A stretch of DNA of 64,000 bases from Phragmites australis (GCF_958298935.1 NC_084933.1:6803001-6867000); one strand, 5' to 3'; positions 10,992 to 23,143 are shown, counted from the first letter of the stretch. Numbers and translations: made by a program. The notes: generated by a model not told the origin, from the letters alone.

Positions 10992-12522
10992 CACTATGTG
11001 AAAAAGCATAAAAGTGACGGGTCATAATTGTCATGGGTGACGAGTACGAGACCCGTCACCCCAAACACGTCACTAATGATCAATCATAAGTGACGGGTAA
11101 GGACCCTTCACAAATAAGGTCATTGGTGACGGGTCCAAACTTAACCTGTCACTTATAACCTTTGTAAGTGACGGGTCATAACTATGATCCGTCACTTATT
11201 ACAAGTCATAAGTGACGTGTCACAGTTATGACCCGTCACTTATAATTGATGAATGGTTTCGTGTTTCTTAGATACGAAAAAGGTCAAAAAAATATTTTTC
11301 ACCTGAGCCAACCCAACACAGAGCCATCACACTCGCCATGTGTCCTTTTCTATTTTTCAAGTTGTTTTCATAATATTTGCACCGTGGAAATCGAACTCAT
11401 GACCTACCCTCGCGCGCGTCTCCGCCTTACCACTTCATCCACACTTGCGTTCTGAAGGGAGCAGGATATTTTATCCTTTTAACCTTTTTACCAAAGGTCA
11501 TAAGGGATGGGTCACAGTTCCCATCACTTTGAGCTTTGTACAATAGACACACAAATCAGTTGATCCGGAGTGTCTTCGGTTAAACGGGCGTAACTTTTGC
11601 ATACAGACTCTGATTTCAACGTTTTTTAGATTCTATAGATATCTACAGAAAAAGTTACATCCATTTCTCCCCACTTTGTTAGGTTCGGCAAATTTTTCGA
11701 GGCCAAAAATGTCTTGGAAGATTGAGTTATTTCCCTCAAAAGTTTCTACACCATTTTCGAACATGTGTTTGTGTCCATAGCCATCATCCCTTACACCAAA
11801 CTTGAGCAGAAATATACAATGGTTCCTATTCTAATATTTGTAAGTGAGAAAAAATAAGTGAAAAATAAAATAAAAATAAAAAATATTTGTGAATACACTA
11901 CTATAAATCAAATTGCTTTAGATAAATAATATTTGCTTTTACTATTTTACTACACATTTTATAGTTTGCAAATAAATGCAAATTTTACTATGGGATACAA
12001 GAATTATATAGTTATTATTATAACTAATACTAGCTAGATTTATAATTGATACATTACGAATGATATATTAGACATGTCACAACTACCCAAAAAAACTAAA
12101 GAGTTGATGGGCTAATACATCTAATATTTCATCAAACTGATTGACTAATACATCTAATGATTGACTAATTAAGATTCTTTCATCTGTTCTCACGGGTCAA
12201 CTTGTCATTAGTGATGGATCAAAACTTGACCCATCACTAATGACTCTCTTGGATGACCCGTCACTGATCAGTTAATCATTAGTGACGGGTCACAACTTGA
12301 CTTATCACTTATGACTGGCTTAGGATGACCCGTCAGATGAAGAGTCATAAGTGACGGGTTACAACTTGACCCGTCACTTATGACTGGCCTAGAATGACCC
12401 TCATTGTGACGATTCATCAATAATGGGTCACAACTATGACCCGTCACTTTTAACATAAGTGACGGGTCATATTACGATCCATCATTAATTCCGTGTCTCC
12501 TTTGTTTGTTTTTCACATAGCG
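10992..12522. mobile_element. Non-autonomous CACTA element with GAT target duplication
   Basis: Left end CACTATGTGAAAAA, right end TTTTTCACATAGCG (its complement, with one transition in the outer CACTA). The 3-bp flanks are GAT at 10989-10991 and GAT at 12523-12525, as expected for CACTA transposition. Both subterminal regions hold many direct and inverted copies of GTGACGGGTCATAA-like units (11010-11240 and 12190-12470). The middle (11240-12180) has no transposase homology. 1531 bp. Confidence 0.9.
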
Positions 12523-12594
12523 GATCCTAGCTAATTTCTACATAGGCAAAGATATGTCCTAATCCCATTTGAGGATATGTGGCCCGAATAGGTA

Positions 12595-14126
12595 TGAGGA
12601 ACGGTGACATAATAAGAGGGAGTGAATTAGGACACTTAGAAACTAAAGGCTCCAAAAACTTTACAAGATAAAACTCTCTCAATTTCTATCTAAATATGCG
12701 CTAGGTTTATCTAGTGTATCTACTTTACTGCTCAAGAGAATTGCAACCAACTCTAGCAAGGTAAATTGCAATGATGTAAATGTGAAAATGTAAATAAGAT
12801 AGAGAGAAAAACTTGGCACAAGGGATTTTTATCTCATGGTATCGATGGCACACGAGCTGCCTCTAGTCCACGTTAGAGCTCCACAAAGAATATGCTTCTA
12901 GTCGCCATGTCTCTTCCGGTTATAGCTCTTGAGCTACCAAGTCACTAAGACAAGATCTCAAGCACGATGAGCAACCAAGCCACCAAAGCAAGGTCTCACC
13001 ACTAACCTCTCTTCCGGATACTTATGCATTGTCTTCACTTTGGAGCTTTAGTCACAAAGATAAGTGCCTCGGCGTCCTTGCACAATCTTCTTACTGTCAC
13101 TCCACACCAAGTCGGAGAGTCAACAAGTTACCGGTGAGTCACAAAGGCTCCAAGACGCCAGCGTACCTCTTGGTACATGGTTGGATCACTCCTTAATCCA
13201 CTCTCTAGGTTGCAGCACATAGCAACACTTCTCTCTAGGCCTAATAGCACTAATCACTCTCTAATGTTGTGCTAAATTTCCTTGGATGAACACTTTAGGC
13301 ACTTTTGTGACTTGGATGTCTTCTCAAGTGTATATGGGATTATCTGGACTCTAGCAGCATGTCACACCTTCAAATGACTAAGTAGAGGGATATTTATAGT
13401 CTCAAACCTACCAATTAGCCATTACCCCAACAACTCAAAAAAAACTGTGAACACCAGATGATCCGGTGATAACAATAGTACAAGCACCGGATCATCTGGT
13501 GAGTACATTAGAATAAACTAGCCGTTGGAACTCACTCAAATTCATTTATGAACACCGGATTATCATCTGATGACTCACTGAACACCGGACAAATGCACCA
13601 GATTATCCTATGTGCATATGTTCATTTTGAAGCTCTTTGGAAATGATAGTCCAGTGTGTTCATTTTATAAATATCGGATCATCCGGGGAGGCAAAAGACT
13701 CCGCTTCCAACTTTCTATGAACACCATACTATTTTTTATTGTTCTCACCCGATTATCTGGTGTAGTACCAGACAAATTTTGATGTGAGCATTGGATTATC
13801 CGGTCAGACAATTTTCAGTAGAACAACATTATGTATTTTGCGCATAATTTTTCACTCCGAACTCCGATTTTGATGATCTTGGGCTCTATGAAAATCTTAT
13901 GAAGAGCTCTACATTATTATACAGATAGAAATCCATCCCATTTGATAACATCAAAATTTATGGAATAAATCCAATTCATTCCTCACTTTGTTCCGGCTTT
14001 GGTGACTTCTCTTTTGTTATATCCATGAGCCCTACTAAAGCATATACTTGACAAACATATTAGTCTCATTGACTATTATCATTAATCACCAAAATCACAT
14101 ACATACCCTAAAGATATTCCACTACA
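12595..14126 (-). repeat. LTR copy of the RLC-2 family (solo or remnant)
   Basis: Aligns along its length with the RLC-2 LTR at 23144-24834, in the same orientation: shared GTGAATTAGGAC near the left, shared TATA context at 13392-13399 (TATTTATA, minus-strand TATAAATA), and shared CATTAATCACCAAAATCAC near the right. It contains several CCGGATNATCCGGTG-like palindromes between 13440 and 13810. No internal region or PPT adjoins it and I see no matching 5-bp flanks, so it is an old solo LTR or fragment. Confidence 0.75.
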
Positions 14127-14810
14127 GTTTTCCTAAGTGCATGTTCGCTATAGTAGGTTTCTATGCTCTTATACAGTTCTAGAGAAAATTTCATCAGCAC
14201 CTACGCTATTCTTCAAATACATGTCTCAACAATGAGCCAAGAGGGTTTGTATCAGAGAACAACAAGGAGATGTCTACCGAAATTCTCTCTAGAACCATAC
14301 AAGAGCACAGAAACCTACTACTCGGGTCACATATCCTCGAACTACCAAAAGTTCGTGAATAGTTCAAGAGCATCTTCTTATAAATATGACGGGTTGCCAA
14401 GTCATATTTATAATCAAACACTCCCGAACGAGAGACGTAGGTTACGCAAACTAGGTTCACTTTTAGAAATCTAATTAACATAATTGCATCATAAACATAT
14501 CAAGATTCTACTTAAACCCTAGAATCTAGCAAATAGTAGCAAGGGAGGAGGAAAGGGGATGCAAAACTTCAAAGGCCAAGAAGGACAATCCACATTTATC
14601 AAGATTTGAGAGAAAGAGTAAAATTGTTGATTTCAACTCAAACCCTAGAATCCACCATATATGAGCAAGAGGAGGAGGAAAGGCAAGGCAAATCTTCAAA
14701 GGCCAAGGGATTTTGGTTGGTCTTGAACAGAATCGCCAAAAAATTACCGCATGTGCCGAGCAGCAGGCGGACAATCCCTGTCTGGTCGAGTTGCTCAGCG
14801 CAGAAATCAA
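14127..14810. other. Unassigned DNA with an imperfect direct duplication
   Basis: No gene seen. Two diverged copies of a ~75-bp segment (shared AAACCCTAGAATC, GGAGGAGGAAAGG and CTTCAAAGGCCAAG) lie at about 14513-14583 and 14640-14710. The open frames here (14163-14474 and its complement) show no recognisable domain. Confidence 0.5.
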
Positions 14811-15112
14811 TCTAAAATCACTCATTAGTTATGAGTGATAAAGATATCTATCACTAATGAGTGAGATATTAGTGATGGGTGCTCTCGTAAGCCGTCACTA
14901 ATGAGTGGCTCCATCAATGAACCATCCGATGCTATATTTAGTGACGTGTGCCCTCTCACTACTTTAAGTTGACCCGTCACTACGACGGGTCTTGGCCTAG
15001 GATACATATTAGTAATGGGTCATCATGAACCTGTCACTAATAATGCATTAGTGACGTATTTTGTTTGGTTGTCACTAATACGGTGTCACTAAAGGTGATT
15101 TCTTATACAGTG
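14811..15112. mobile_element. CACTA-like terminus with subterminal repeats
   Basis: Dense inverted and direct units of TAGTGACGGGT / CACTAATGAGTG type, closing with TTTCTTATACAGTG, which read from the other strand is CACTGTATAAGAAA. That is a CACTA-type end. The matching left end was not found, so this is a partial element or its left end is outside the recognisable part. Confidence 0.55.
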
Positions 15113-16107
15113 ATTGATTGAAATTTCCCTCTATTTATCTAAGCTGCCGAACATTTTGGTTTGTCTAGCTGGACCGAACATTCAGTCAGTACCGGAACTA
15201 AATTGATAAGCTGGTGTTTAACTCCGGTTTTGTGGCCACGGGATACCAGATTACACGGGATTTATCAGAAACCTGCAAAGCCAGCCCCAGTCACATATGG
15301 ATGGCAGCAACGGTGTTTAAAGCCTCAACAGAGCACTGTAAAATATGACAACTTTTAGAGGTGTAGGTGAAAGTGATCAGACGAAGAAACACATTAAGTA
15401 TTCGTAGAGCCTGAGCAAACACGTACGGTAAAGGGCATAGTCGCATAGAAGCCATCATCTTTATTTCAATGGCGATATCATTCGGTAATGGGAACATGCA
15501 TGCAGATTATAGCAGCCGGATCTCACTGTTTGAGCTTCTTGCTGAAAAGCTTAACTTTTTGATGCCATCATTTGCATATATCTTGGAAATGGGTGCAATG
15601 TATTCAACAAGGATATGATATATGGGCCTTTCTACCCAGTCAAAAAGTGCGGATTTGGGGGGACAGGAGTAGGACAGATATATGGACCTACAACAACGGC
15701 ATCATCAAAGAGTGATATGCCGTTTAGCGATGCAGAGTGACATATTTGCCCTGATAAACATAGCAAGAAAGAAATTGGAACAAAGTCCAAAGTGTGGTTA
15801 TGCAGGTGTGGGCGATGCCAATACGGCGATACGGATTTCCTTCACATTGCCGACAATTAGAAAATAAACCTAGCGAGAAGATGCCTAGCGCGTTGCGGCG
15901 GCACTTGTAGGAACAAATTTGTTGCTTTTGAGGATAGATCATTAGCGAAATCAAAATCACTGCTTCTATGAAGCATTTAAGGAAATCCGAAGGCATTGGC
16001 CAGCCGACATAAGGGGAAAAAAACTAAACTGACCCCATTTCGTACAGATATCAATGCAACAGTCATTCGAACAAGAATAGTATTAGAGTGTATTCAGAGT
16101 TAATTCC
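15113..16107. other. Unassigned DNA, no supported gene
   Basis: Slightly richer in GC than its surroundings and free of obvious repeats. Minus-strand open stretches at 15291-15497 and 15724-15996 (60-90 codons) show no motif I recognise. It could be the oldest local sequence, into which RLG-1 inserted at 16108. Confidence 0.4.
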
Positions 16108-16851
16108 TGACAATGATTTCAGATATGCTGGACAACGGGTGCGTAAACGATATTTCAAGAATCAATGTGCGCGTGTACAATGGACTCAGGGACACAGGGA
16201 GTTATATAGGTTCAAGACTCCTGAAGAATAATAGCCTTACGTCATGTATGTTATGTTATGGAGAATCTCAATTGATTACAAAAGGTCATTCTAACTAGCA
16301 TCCAAACTTGATATATCTCTTTATAAACGAGTCCTCATCCCTTTATATAGTAGGGAGGAGGAGAACTTACGTATGGGTCTAAATAGAAGATCCTACTCAT
16401 CCTAATATCTAACACAAGTCATCATTACGGAGGAACGTCCCTGATCACTTGCCTGATCAGCCTGCTAACAACGTCCCGTCCATCGTGAGGTACCGTGTCG
16501 ACCTGCAAAAGTCCCACTTCGTAGCATTTAATGCTACAAGACCAGACAAGTCGCCTCTGCGCCGTCCATGACTTCGCCCACTGGAGTTAGCATCTAGGGA
16601 AGGAAAACACTTGAGTGGTTCTCAATAATTGCGAGTGAACAGGTTGTGTCAGATCTGGCCCTACGACCAGGTAAGTCCGGTAGCGGGTTTATGTGATGGT
16701 GTTGTGAGACTGGTCACCTATGCCTCGTACTGGTCGTGCGAACCATACTCTGATCGTGCGACCGACTAGTTTTAGGAAATATATGCCTCTGGCCATTATA
16801 TTCCTCGTGGGACCCCTTTGCTAGGGTACCCCTTTACCCAATACATCTAAA
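16108..16851 (-). repeat. RLG-1 3' LTR
   Basis: About 744 bp, homologous to 48149-53349 once the solo LTR there is removed. Starts TGACAATGATTTC on the plus strand (LTR 3' end on minus) and ends at ATACATCTAAA, a decayed form of the 5' LTR end ACACCGACA. Contains several CTGGTC/CGACCA units. A minus-strand TATATAAA box lies at 16342-16349. Confidence 0.85.
16342..16349 (-). promoter_or_regulatory. TATA box in RLG-1 3' LTR
   Basis: TATATAAA on the minus strand within CTCCTCCCTACTATATAAAG; the same box is in the 5' LTR at 52819-52826. Confidence 0.6.
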
Positions 16852-16864
16852 GTAGCCCCCGAGC
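16852..16864 (-). other. RLG-1 polypurine tract
   Basis: On the minus strand GCTCGGGGGCTAC directly precedes the LTR. CTCGGGGGCTAC just before TGTCGG-type LTR starts is a frequent arrangement in grass gypsy elements. Confidence 0.75.
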
Positions 16865-16931
16865 TTCCTCGTAACTGTGGCCTAGCCTGGTCACACCACT
16901 TCGGCCCCAGGTGGACTAGTCTACCTAGACA

Positions 16932-17330
16932 GTGCTTCCGGAGACGGTGGTTGCCATGGGTACGCTCATGAGGTTGAGGCTAGCGACCATCTACCTCACG
17001 CCCTTGCAAAGAAGGCCACCCCCCTCTGGTTTTTCTCGATCTCCCACCAGGGCGGATCCCTGGGCCAAGGTCATTGATATCTTTGATGACAAGGAGGGGG
17101 TCGATTGGGAGCTTCTAGAGAAGGAGATCAATGAAGAAGAAGAGTCAGAGATGAAGCAAAAGGAAGGGAGGTTGGCAGGGTGCCCCGGTGCCAGTCAACA
17201 GCCCCAGGAGGTTCTTTGCGTTGGCCACCTTCCCTGGACCTTATGCCGGTCATTGTCCGATCTCCAGAGTGGTGAGTTGCTGCCCAAGGAGGAGTACAAG
17301 AGGTTCCTTGGCTCATTCAAGGGCAAATAG
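16932..17330 (+). CDS. Antisense accessory ORF of RLG-1
   Basis: An uninterrupted 132-codon frame on the strand opposite to RLG-1's genes, between its PPT and the end of pol. The first ATG is at 16932; a second at 16956 is equally plausible. The product has an acidic middle (FDDKEGVDWELLEKEINEEE) that looks helical, and a C-terminus ending KEEYKRFLGSFKGK. Tat-lineage elements are known to carry extra ORFs between pol and the 3' LTR, often antisense; position and orientation fit that class. Function unknown. It is one of the few frames in RLG-1 without stops. An AT-rich stretch near 17440-17480 could supply its polyadenylation signal. Confidence 0.5.
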   Translation: MLPETVVAMGTLMRLRLATIYLTPLQRRPPPSGFSRSPTRADPWAKVIDIFDDKEGVDWELLEKEINEEEESEMKQKEGRLAGCPGASQQPQEVLCVGHLPWTLCRSLSDLQSGELLPKEEYKRFLGSFKGK

Positions 17331-17810
17331 AGACGAGAGTTCGGTGTACTCTTTCTATCAACTTTGCACTAGCAGGTTGAGCTAGGGAGGATAGGGCAGG
17401 CATGCAATAGGATAGTTAGTAAAATCGTATGTAACTAGTCAGTATATAATCTAACCTTTCCATGAATGAAAAGCATGAGGATTGAATGTCTATTCTTGTT
17501 CTATCCACCCACCAATCAGGTTCTTGGTGTACGGAACAAGACATGACGAGGCAAGTTCGTCGGGGCCTAGTAGTGCTTGGCCCTAGCGAGGACTTGTGGC
17601 ATGTGGTCATTGTCCCTAGCCTCCTAGTCGTTTGACATCTTGGTCACTAAGTTCCGTAGTGGCCATCGAGCATTGTCGCGTGCTGTGGTCGGAGAATCAA
17701 TATGTTGAGAGCCCATGGCTCGGTTGTGAAGTCCTGCAAAATAGAGAGTTTGGGTTTTCTTTTTGAATTTAAGAACTTATAGGCTGTATTCCACGCTTGT
17801 TCGAAAGGTC
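17331..17810. other. RLG-1 region between pol end and antisense ORF
   Basis: No coding motif on either strand. Plus-strand sequence near 17459-17480 (CCATGAATGAAAAGC) resembles a poly(A) signal context for a plus-strand transcript. Confidence 0.4.
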
Positions 17811-18960
17811 CTACAACATAGAAAGACAAGCCCGTCTTTGAGGGACCCTACACAAAAAAACTATGAACGAGGCGATGTTCCAGGAGTTGTGTAATTCACG
17901 GCTGTCCTCCATGGCTAGCTTGACCATGCCAGGTCGAGTGATGGCGACCACTTTGTAGTGTCCCTCCCATTTGGGGGAGAGTTTATTCTGACCGTCCTTA
18001 TTTTGGATTTGCCTAAGGACGAGGTCACCTACGACCAGTATTCGCTTCCGCACCTTTTGGTCGTGGAAGCATCTAAAGCTCTACTGATAACGGTGGCTCG
18101 AATTATAGCGTGATTGCGGAACTCTTTGATCAGGTTTATGTCAACCTCTCATAATGCCACCAAATCATCATCCGATTAATTGCTAACTCGAGGTGACTGA
18201 AGGGTGATTTCAGAGGGGAGCATTGCTTCAACGCCAAAAGCCAGGAAGAAAGGAGTTTTGGCTGTGACCCGGCTACGGGTCGTTCGTAACGACCAAAGTA
18301 TTGTGGGGAGTTCGTTCACCCAGCGTCTCGAGTAGCTTTTAAGCTGGTCGAAGATCCGAGTTTTGATCCCTTGCAGTATCATCCCATTCGCCCTTTCGAC
18401 ATGTCCGTAGCTTTAGGGGTGAGCCACCAACGCATAGCAAACCTTGGTCCCAATCTCTTCGCAATTGTCACGGAAAGCACTACTAACAAACTGAGTTCTA
18501 TTGTCTGATTATGCGGTTTGGACTGCCAAACCACACTACTTTCCCTCGTATGAACTTAATCACGGTTGTGGTGGTGATATTCCTGAGGGGCTCGGCCTCG
18601 ATCCACTTAGTAAATTCATCGATTGCCACGAATAGGAACTCAATACCGCCTGGTGCTTTAGGGAATGGTCCCACGATATCGAGTCTCCAAACAGCAAAAG
18701 GCCAAGAGAGTGATATGGTTTGCAGTGCCTGAGCTGGTAGGTTGGTATTTCGGCCATGGTACTAACATGACTTGTACCGTTTCACCAGCTCGTAGGCATC
18801 CTGGAGGGCAGTGGGCCTATAGAATCCTTACCGGAATGCTTTTCCAACCATGGTGTGGTATGAAGCATGGCTACACATATGCCTCCGTGGATATCAGAGA
18901 GCATTGTGCTTCCCTCTTCCTGAGTGATGCATTTCAATAAAAGGTCGTTGCTCCCTCGAC
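17811..18960 (-). pseudogene. RLG-1 integrase
   Basis: Minus strand, several frames. The N-terminal core near 18680-18560 has the first Asp in RLDIVGPFPKAPGG and the motif AIDEFTKWIEAEPL. The region 18382-18176 gives QGIKTRIFDQLKSYSRRWVN, ELPTILWSLRTTRSR and TPFFLAFGVEAML, the conserved end of the gypsy integrase core. The C-terminal domain is at 18053-17811 (GDLVLRQIQNKDGQNKLSPK, then WEGHYKV). Stops and frameshifts separate the pieces; the second Asp region near 18500 contains stops. It would have inserted cDNA into the genome. Confidence 0.85.
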
Positions 18961-19099
18961 GGTAGAGGTGTCCCTCTACTAGGGATTATCTACGGGCTTG
19001 CCGTGAGACCTTTTCTGTTGAAGCATCATCATCAAGGACTGCTCGATTCTGAAGGTAGTCCAAGATCTAATCCATCCAGGTCATACTCGAATCGAGCAG

Positions 19100-19760
19100 G
19101 GTGACCATATGATGGCCTAGGGTGCTCCATTTTCGAGCAGAGCATCCCCTTCACCTTGGCCCAAGACTACGGTGGATGGTCATGAGGTTCTTTCTTCAAA
19201 GACTCCGACCGGGACAGGTTCATGAGAAGAAGCTACATGAGCCAGCCGGCTAGGAAGTTGTCCTTGCGAGGGACGTGCTTGACCTCAAAATCGACGAAGC
19301 ATTACTCTAGTCTTCTCACTTCGGCGAGGTATGCCGCCATAGTTAGGTTAGAGCACTGAAACTCCTTTTGCACCTGGTTCATGACTAGTAACGAGTCCCA
19401 TATCATCAATAGTCATTTAATTCCAAGTATAGAGGCTGCTCGCATTCTGGACAAGAGGCGCTCATATTCAACAATGTTATTAGTGGCTGGAAAATATAAT
19501 TAAACTATGTACCTGAGGATGTCACCGGTAGGTGAGGATAGAACCACTCTAGCCCCAGCTCCCTTTATAGTGAACGATCCATCAAAGTCCATGGTCCAGT
19601 GTTCATCTACCTCTGGTCGTTGTACCTGCTCGGGCTCAAAGGACGACCACTCGGCTACAAAATCGGCCAGCACCTGGCACTTGAGAGACATTCGGGGGAA
19701 CTGGAGGTCGAATCCCCCAAGCTCTACTACCCACTTTGCTCTTCTTCCTGTTGCTTCTCA
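19100..19760 (-). pseudogene. RLG-1 additional (archaeal-type) RNase H domain
   Basis: Minus-strand frame 19691-19500 gives KCQVLADFVAEWSSFEPEQ and DFDGSFTIKGAGARVVLSSP followed by GDILRYIV. The Y/F-F-D-G-S and GAGAGVVL motifs mark the second RNase H found in Tat-lineage polyproteins between RT and integrase. The frame is closed on the downstream side; sequence to about 19100 keeps weaker similarity in other frames. Confidence 0.75.
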
Positions 19761-19799
19761 ATTATGGAGAATTTTCCTAATTGGGAATGAGGAAATTAC

Positions 19800-20760
19800 C
19801 TTGATTCTGTGAGCCTGAAAGTAGTGTCTGAGCTTGTGAGAGGCCATTAGGATGGCGTATAGTAGCTTCTGAGCCTATGGGTACCGATCCTTCGCGCTGT
19901 GCATGACCTCAATGAGGTAATACACTGGTCGCTGGAGACCTATCTGCTCAACGACCTGGACCATGCTCGCAACCTATGGTGTTGAGGCAACATAGAGCAA
20001 AAGCTCCTCGTCAGGTCGAGGCGCGGTCAGTATGGGAGGGGAGGAGAGGAACCTTTTGAGCTCTTAGAATGCCGCCTTCATCTTCGGCATCCACTAGAAA
20101 TTGTCATTTTTCTTCAGGAGTTTGAAGAGCGCCAGTCCCTTCTCCCTTAGCCTTGAGATGAACCTTCTCAGAGTAGCAATGCATCTTGATCGATGGCCTT
20201 GATCTTGTCAGGATTCGCCTCTATCCCTCAATGAGACACGAGGAATCCGAGCAACTTCCCTAACAGAACTTCGAACGTACACTTCTCCGGGTTTAGCTTT
20301 ATGCGGTACTTCCAAAGATTGTCAAATGTTTTTGAAGGTCTGCGACCAAGTCTGTCTTGGTCCTGCTTTTGACGACCGCATCGTCTATGTATGCCTCAAC
20401 ATTTCTTCTGAGCTGTGGTTGGAGAATGAGTTGAATACATTGTTGATAAGTGGCACCAATGCTTTTTAAGCCAAAAGGCATTTTTACATAGCAAAAGACT
20501 CTAAAGGGTGTAACAAAAGCCATATTTTCCTCATCTTTCCTAAACATACTAATCTGATGGTACCCCGATCAAGCATCTAAAAAACATAACAGATCGTTGC
20601 TGACTGTTGAGTCAACTAGCTGGTCGAACCAGGGAAGAGGGAAAAGGTCCTTTGGGCATGCCTTGTTAAGGTCATTGAAGTCGGTGTACATTCTCCACTT
20701 GTCATTTTTCTTCCAGACCATGACTGGGTTAGCCAGCCATTCTTGATACTGCACCTCCTA
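19800..20760 (-). pseudogene. RLG-1 reverse transcriptase
   Basis: Minus strand. Frame 20754-20569 gives WLANPVMVWKKNDKWRMYTD and FNDLNKACPKDLFPLPWFDQ, the classical start of gypsy RT. Frame 20547-20299 continues with PFRVFCYVKMPFGLKSIGAT and the catalytic YIDD in NVEAYIDDAVVKS. Sequence 20290-19800 keeps the thumb/RNase H part with stops. A stop lies between the two frames at about 20560, in the segment that should read D-A-x-S-G-Y-H-Q-I. Confidence 0.85.
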
Positions 20761-20999
20761 GATGAAGCCTGCTTCAGGAGCTTATTGATCTCCTAACGAA
20801 GCGCTTCCTTCGGGTCAGCTATGAATCGACACGCTTTTTGCTTTACTGGTCGTGCATCTGGTCGCACAGACAACTTGTGCTCGATCATATCCCTGGGGAC
20901 ACCGGGTATATCAGATGGACTCCATGAAAAGACGTCCTCGTTCACCCGAAGGAAGGTGATGAGCGAGGGTCCCTATTTGGGGTCAAGTGCAGCCCCTAT

Positions 21000-21570
21000 C
21001 TAGACCCACTTGGTCGGGCCGATGTTGTCTAGGCTCACTACCTTTAGCCAATTGTCTAGGCTGGTGATGACATGGACCTTTACTGGTCGCCCGGTGGGTT
21101 CAGCGGTCACGGGTTGCGATCCAGGAGTCAGCTCGACCATGTCGAGGCTCCTCTTGTTGCAGTGCAGGGCTGTTTTAGCATTGCCAATAAAGGTGATGAC
21201 CCCTGCTGGCCCAGGGATTTTGATTGCTTGGTATGTGTAGTAGGGAATGGCCATGAACTGGGCCATCGTTGGTCATCCAAGGATCGCATTATACGTGGTC
21301 TCGAAGTCAGCCACATTGAATAGGACCCTTTCGGTTCTGAAGTTGTCTGGTGAACCGAGGGTAACGGACAACTCAATTTGCCCTAGAGGATTAGTCGAGG
21401 AGCCCGGGGTGATCCCGAAGAAGGGTGGAGATGGCCTCAATGAGTTCCTCAGAATCCATAGGGCGTCTAGTGCATCAATGAAGAGGAGGATGATCGAGAT
21501 CCCCCAGTCGATGAGTACTTGGCCTAGTCATATGTTCTGCATTGTGGGTTCAACCACGATGGGGTAGTGA
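21000..21570 (-). pseudogene. RLG-1 protease region of pol
   Basis: The minus-strand frame 21266-21000 reads MAQFMAIPYYTYQAIKIPGP and AGVITFIGNAKTALHCNKR, the conserved stretch between protease and RT in Tat-type gypsy elements (usually H-Y-T-Y-L-K-x-K-M-P-G-P). Sequence upstream to 21570 includes the expected protease part but no clean D-S/T-G could be read through the frameshifts. Confidence 0.65.
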
Positions 21571-21773
21571 CCAGGGAATCTGACGCACGCGGGGTGGTCG
21601 GCCTAGCTGAAAGTGAGCGGGACCTCTGACCACTTCAAGCGTGGGTTCGGGTCCGATGCGGTCGTCCACACTTCCTGGACCATCGACTTGTATTCCCTGT
21701 TAGAGGAATATGTTGCAGCACCTCCGAAGATGTGGTGGGCCATATGATCGGCCTACTGGCATCCTAGTGCTGA

Positions 21774-23138
21774 CTAGTCGGGGGTGGCCCCATCCTCATC
21801 ATCCTTGTTGTCCTTGTGCTTGCGCTCTCCGAGCTCCTGGTCGATGATGCCTTGAACGACCTTGCACTCGGTTAGATCGTGGGCATTTGTATGGTAGATC
21901 GGGCAGAAACCCCGACCCTTTTTCCCTTCTTTCTTCTCGAAGCACCGGTGTGTAAAGCTGGTTTGCTCAACCGCCAAGACCTCAGGAGGTCTGACTTTGC
22001 GCTTGCTCTTCTTATCCTTCCAGTCGACCCCTTTGGAAGAGGCGGGCTGGTCGGAAGCAAGTCATGGCCTGACGTCGATCTGCTGCTCTCAGGCATCAGT
22101 AGCATGCGCGGACTTGTCTGCGAGCTCGAAGAACTCAGTTGTGCTTCAGATTACTCGGGTGGATAGCTTCTTGACCATTTTTTGGTATTTGACTCCCCGC
22201 TTGAATGCTATGATCACATATTTTCCCGTGATCCTTGGAATGGTGTTCCGATGTTCAGTGAAACATCGTATGAAGTCTCTCTGCAACTATCCTTGTCACT
22301 ACCGAACCTGATGTAGGTCGTCCTCGACCCCTGGTTGGGCTTAGGTCCTCTAGAAGTTGACAACAAACTGGTCGGATAGGTCCTCCTAGGAGTGAATTGA
22401 CTCGTGGGGGAGGTTCATCAGCTAGGACGGGGTGGAACCGGTCAAGACGGTAGGGAAGTAGTTGGCCATGACTTTCCTATGGTCTCCCGCGTCCTACACC
22501 ATGGTGGTGTAGATTTGCAGAAACTCCTCCGAGTTGGTCGAGCCATCATACTTCTCAGCTAGGATCGGCCAGAACTTGTTTGGCCAGCACACCTTCCGTA
22601 ATTGGTGGATAGGGCATTGCACTCTATCCCGTAACAGGGAGCCACTCGTTGTTGGGTGGCGGCACGCGTCCGAGGGGATAGACGGCGATCTCCAGCTCCC
22701 GACGATGAGGTGGAGCCATCCGATGCGTCCCTGCAGGGGGAAGGTGTGGGGTAGGTCTGCTTGCCCCCTTCCTGCTCCCACTTAGCCCAGTCCTCCAGCT
22801 CTTTAGTGGTCACCTTGCTCTGGATCACGCCATAGAGGTCACGTTGGTGTAGAGAGTCGCGCAATTCATAAGGTAGGCTGTCCTAATGTGCAGGCGGTCC
22901 AAGAGTACCCTCTGTGGTTGAGGGAGCATGGGACTTATTCCACCACAGGCCCTGTTGTGATGCTTGGCAACGGTGATGCTCACCAGCCTTTGTGATGGCC
23001 ACAGTGCATGTTGACCCAGTCTAGCGTCGAGCGATCTTGGGCAGGAGGGAGAGATCACACAGCCATGGTGCCATAGATGAGACCTGCAGTATAAGTACCG
23101 GTGGGTGGCTAAGGAGCACTCGCAGGGTCTGTAGGTTT
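21774..23138 (-). pseudogene. RLG-1 gag, central and C-terminal part
   Basis: Minus strand. The C-terminal frame 21977-21774 has GRGFCPIYHTNAHDLTECKV, the short CX2-3H-type knuckle common in gag of grass Tat-like elements. Frame 22864-22559 holds RDSLHQRDLYGVIQSKVTTK and a Ser/Gly-rich linker. Many stops and frameshifts lie between 22500 and 21980. The gene is interrupted at 23139-23143 by RLC-2 and resumes at 30169. Confidence 0.75.
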
Positions 23139-23143
23139 TGTGC

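Noticed and set aside
13440..13810. Regularly recurring palindromes that resemble CRISPR repeats
   Set aside because: Units are short, imperfect and irregularly spaced, and lie within a plant LTR.
14120..14140. CACTACAGTTTTCC as a possible CACTA left end for the terminus at 15112
   Set aside because: It does not match the right end CACTGTATAAGAAA and overlaps the LTR edge at 14126.
15291..15996. Two minus-strand frames of 60-90 codons
   Set aside because: No recognised motif and no splice or start context to support a gene.
16103..16107. ATTCC as the target duplication of RLG-1
   Set aside because: No ATTCC follows 53349 or the tandem repeat ends, so the TSD is unresolved.
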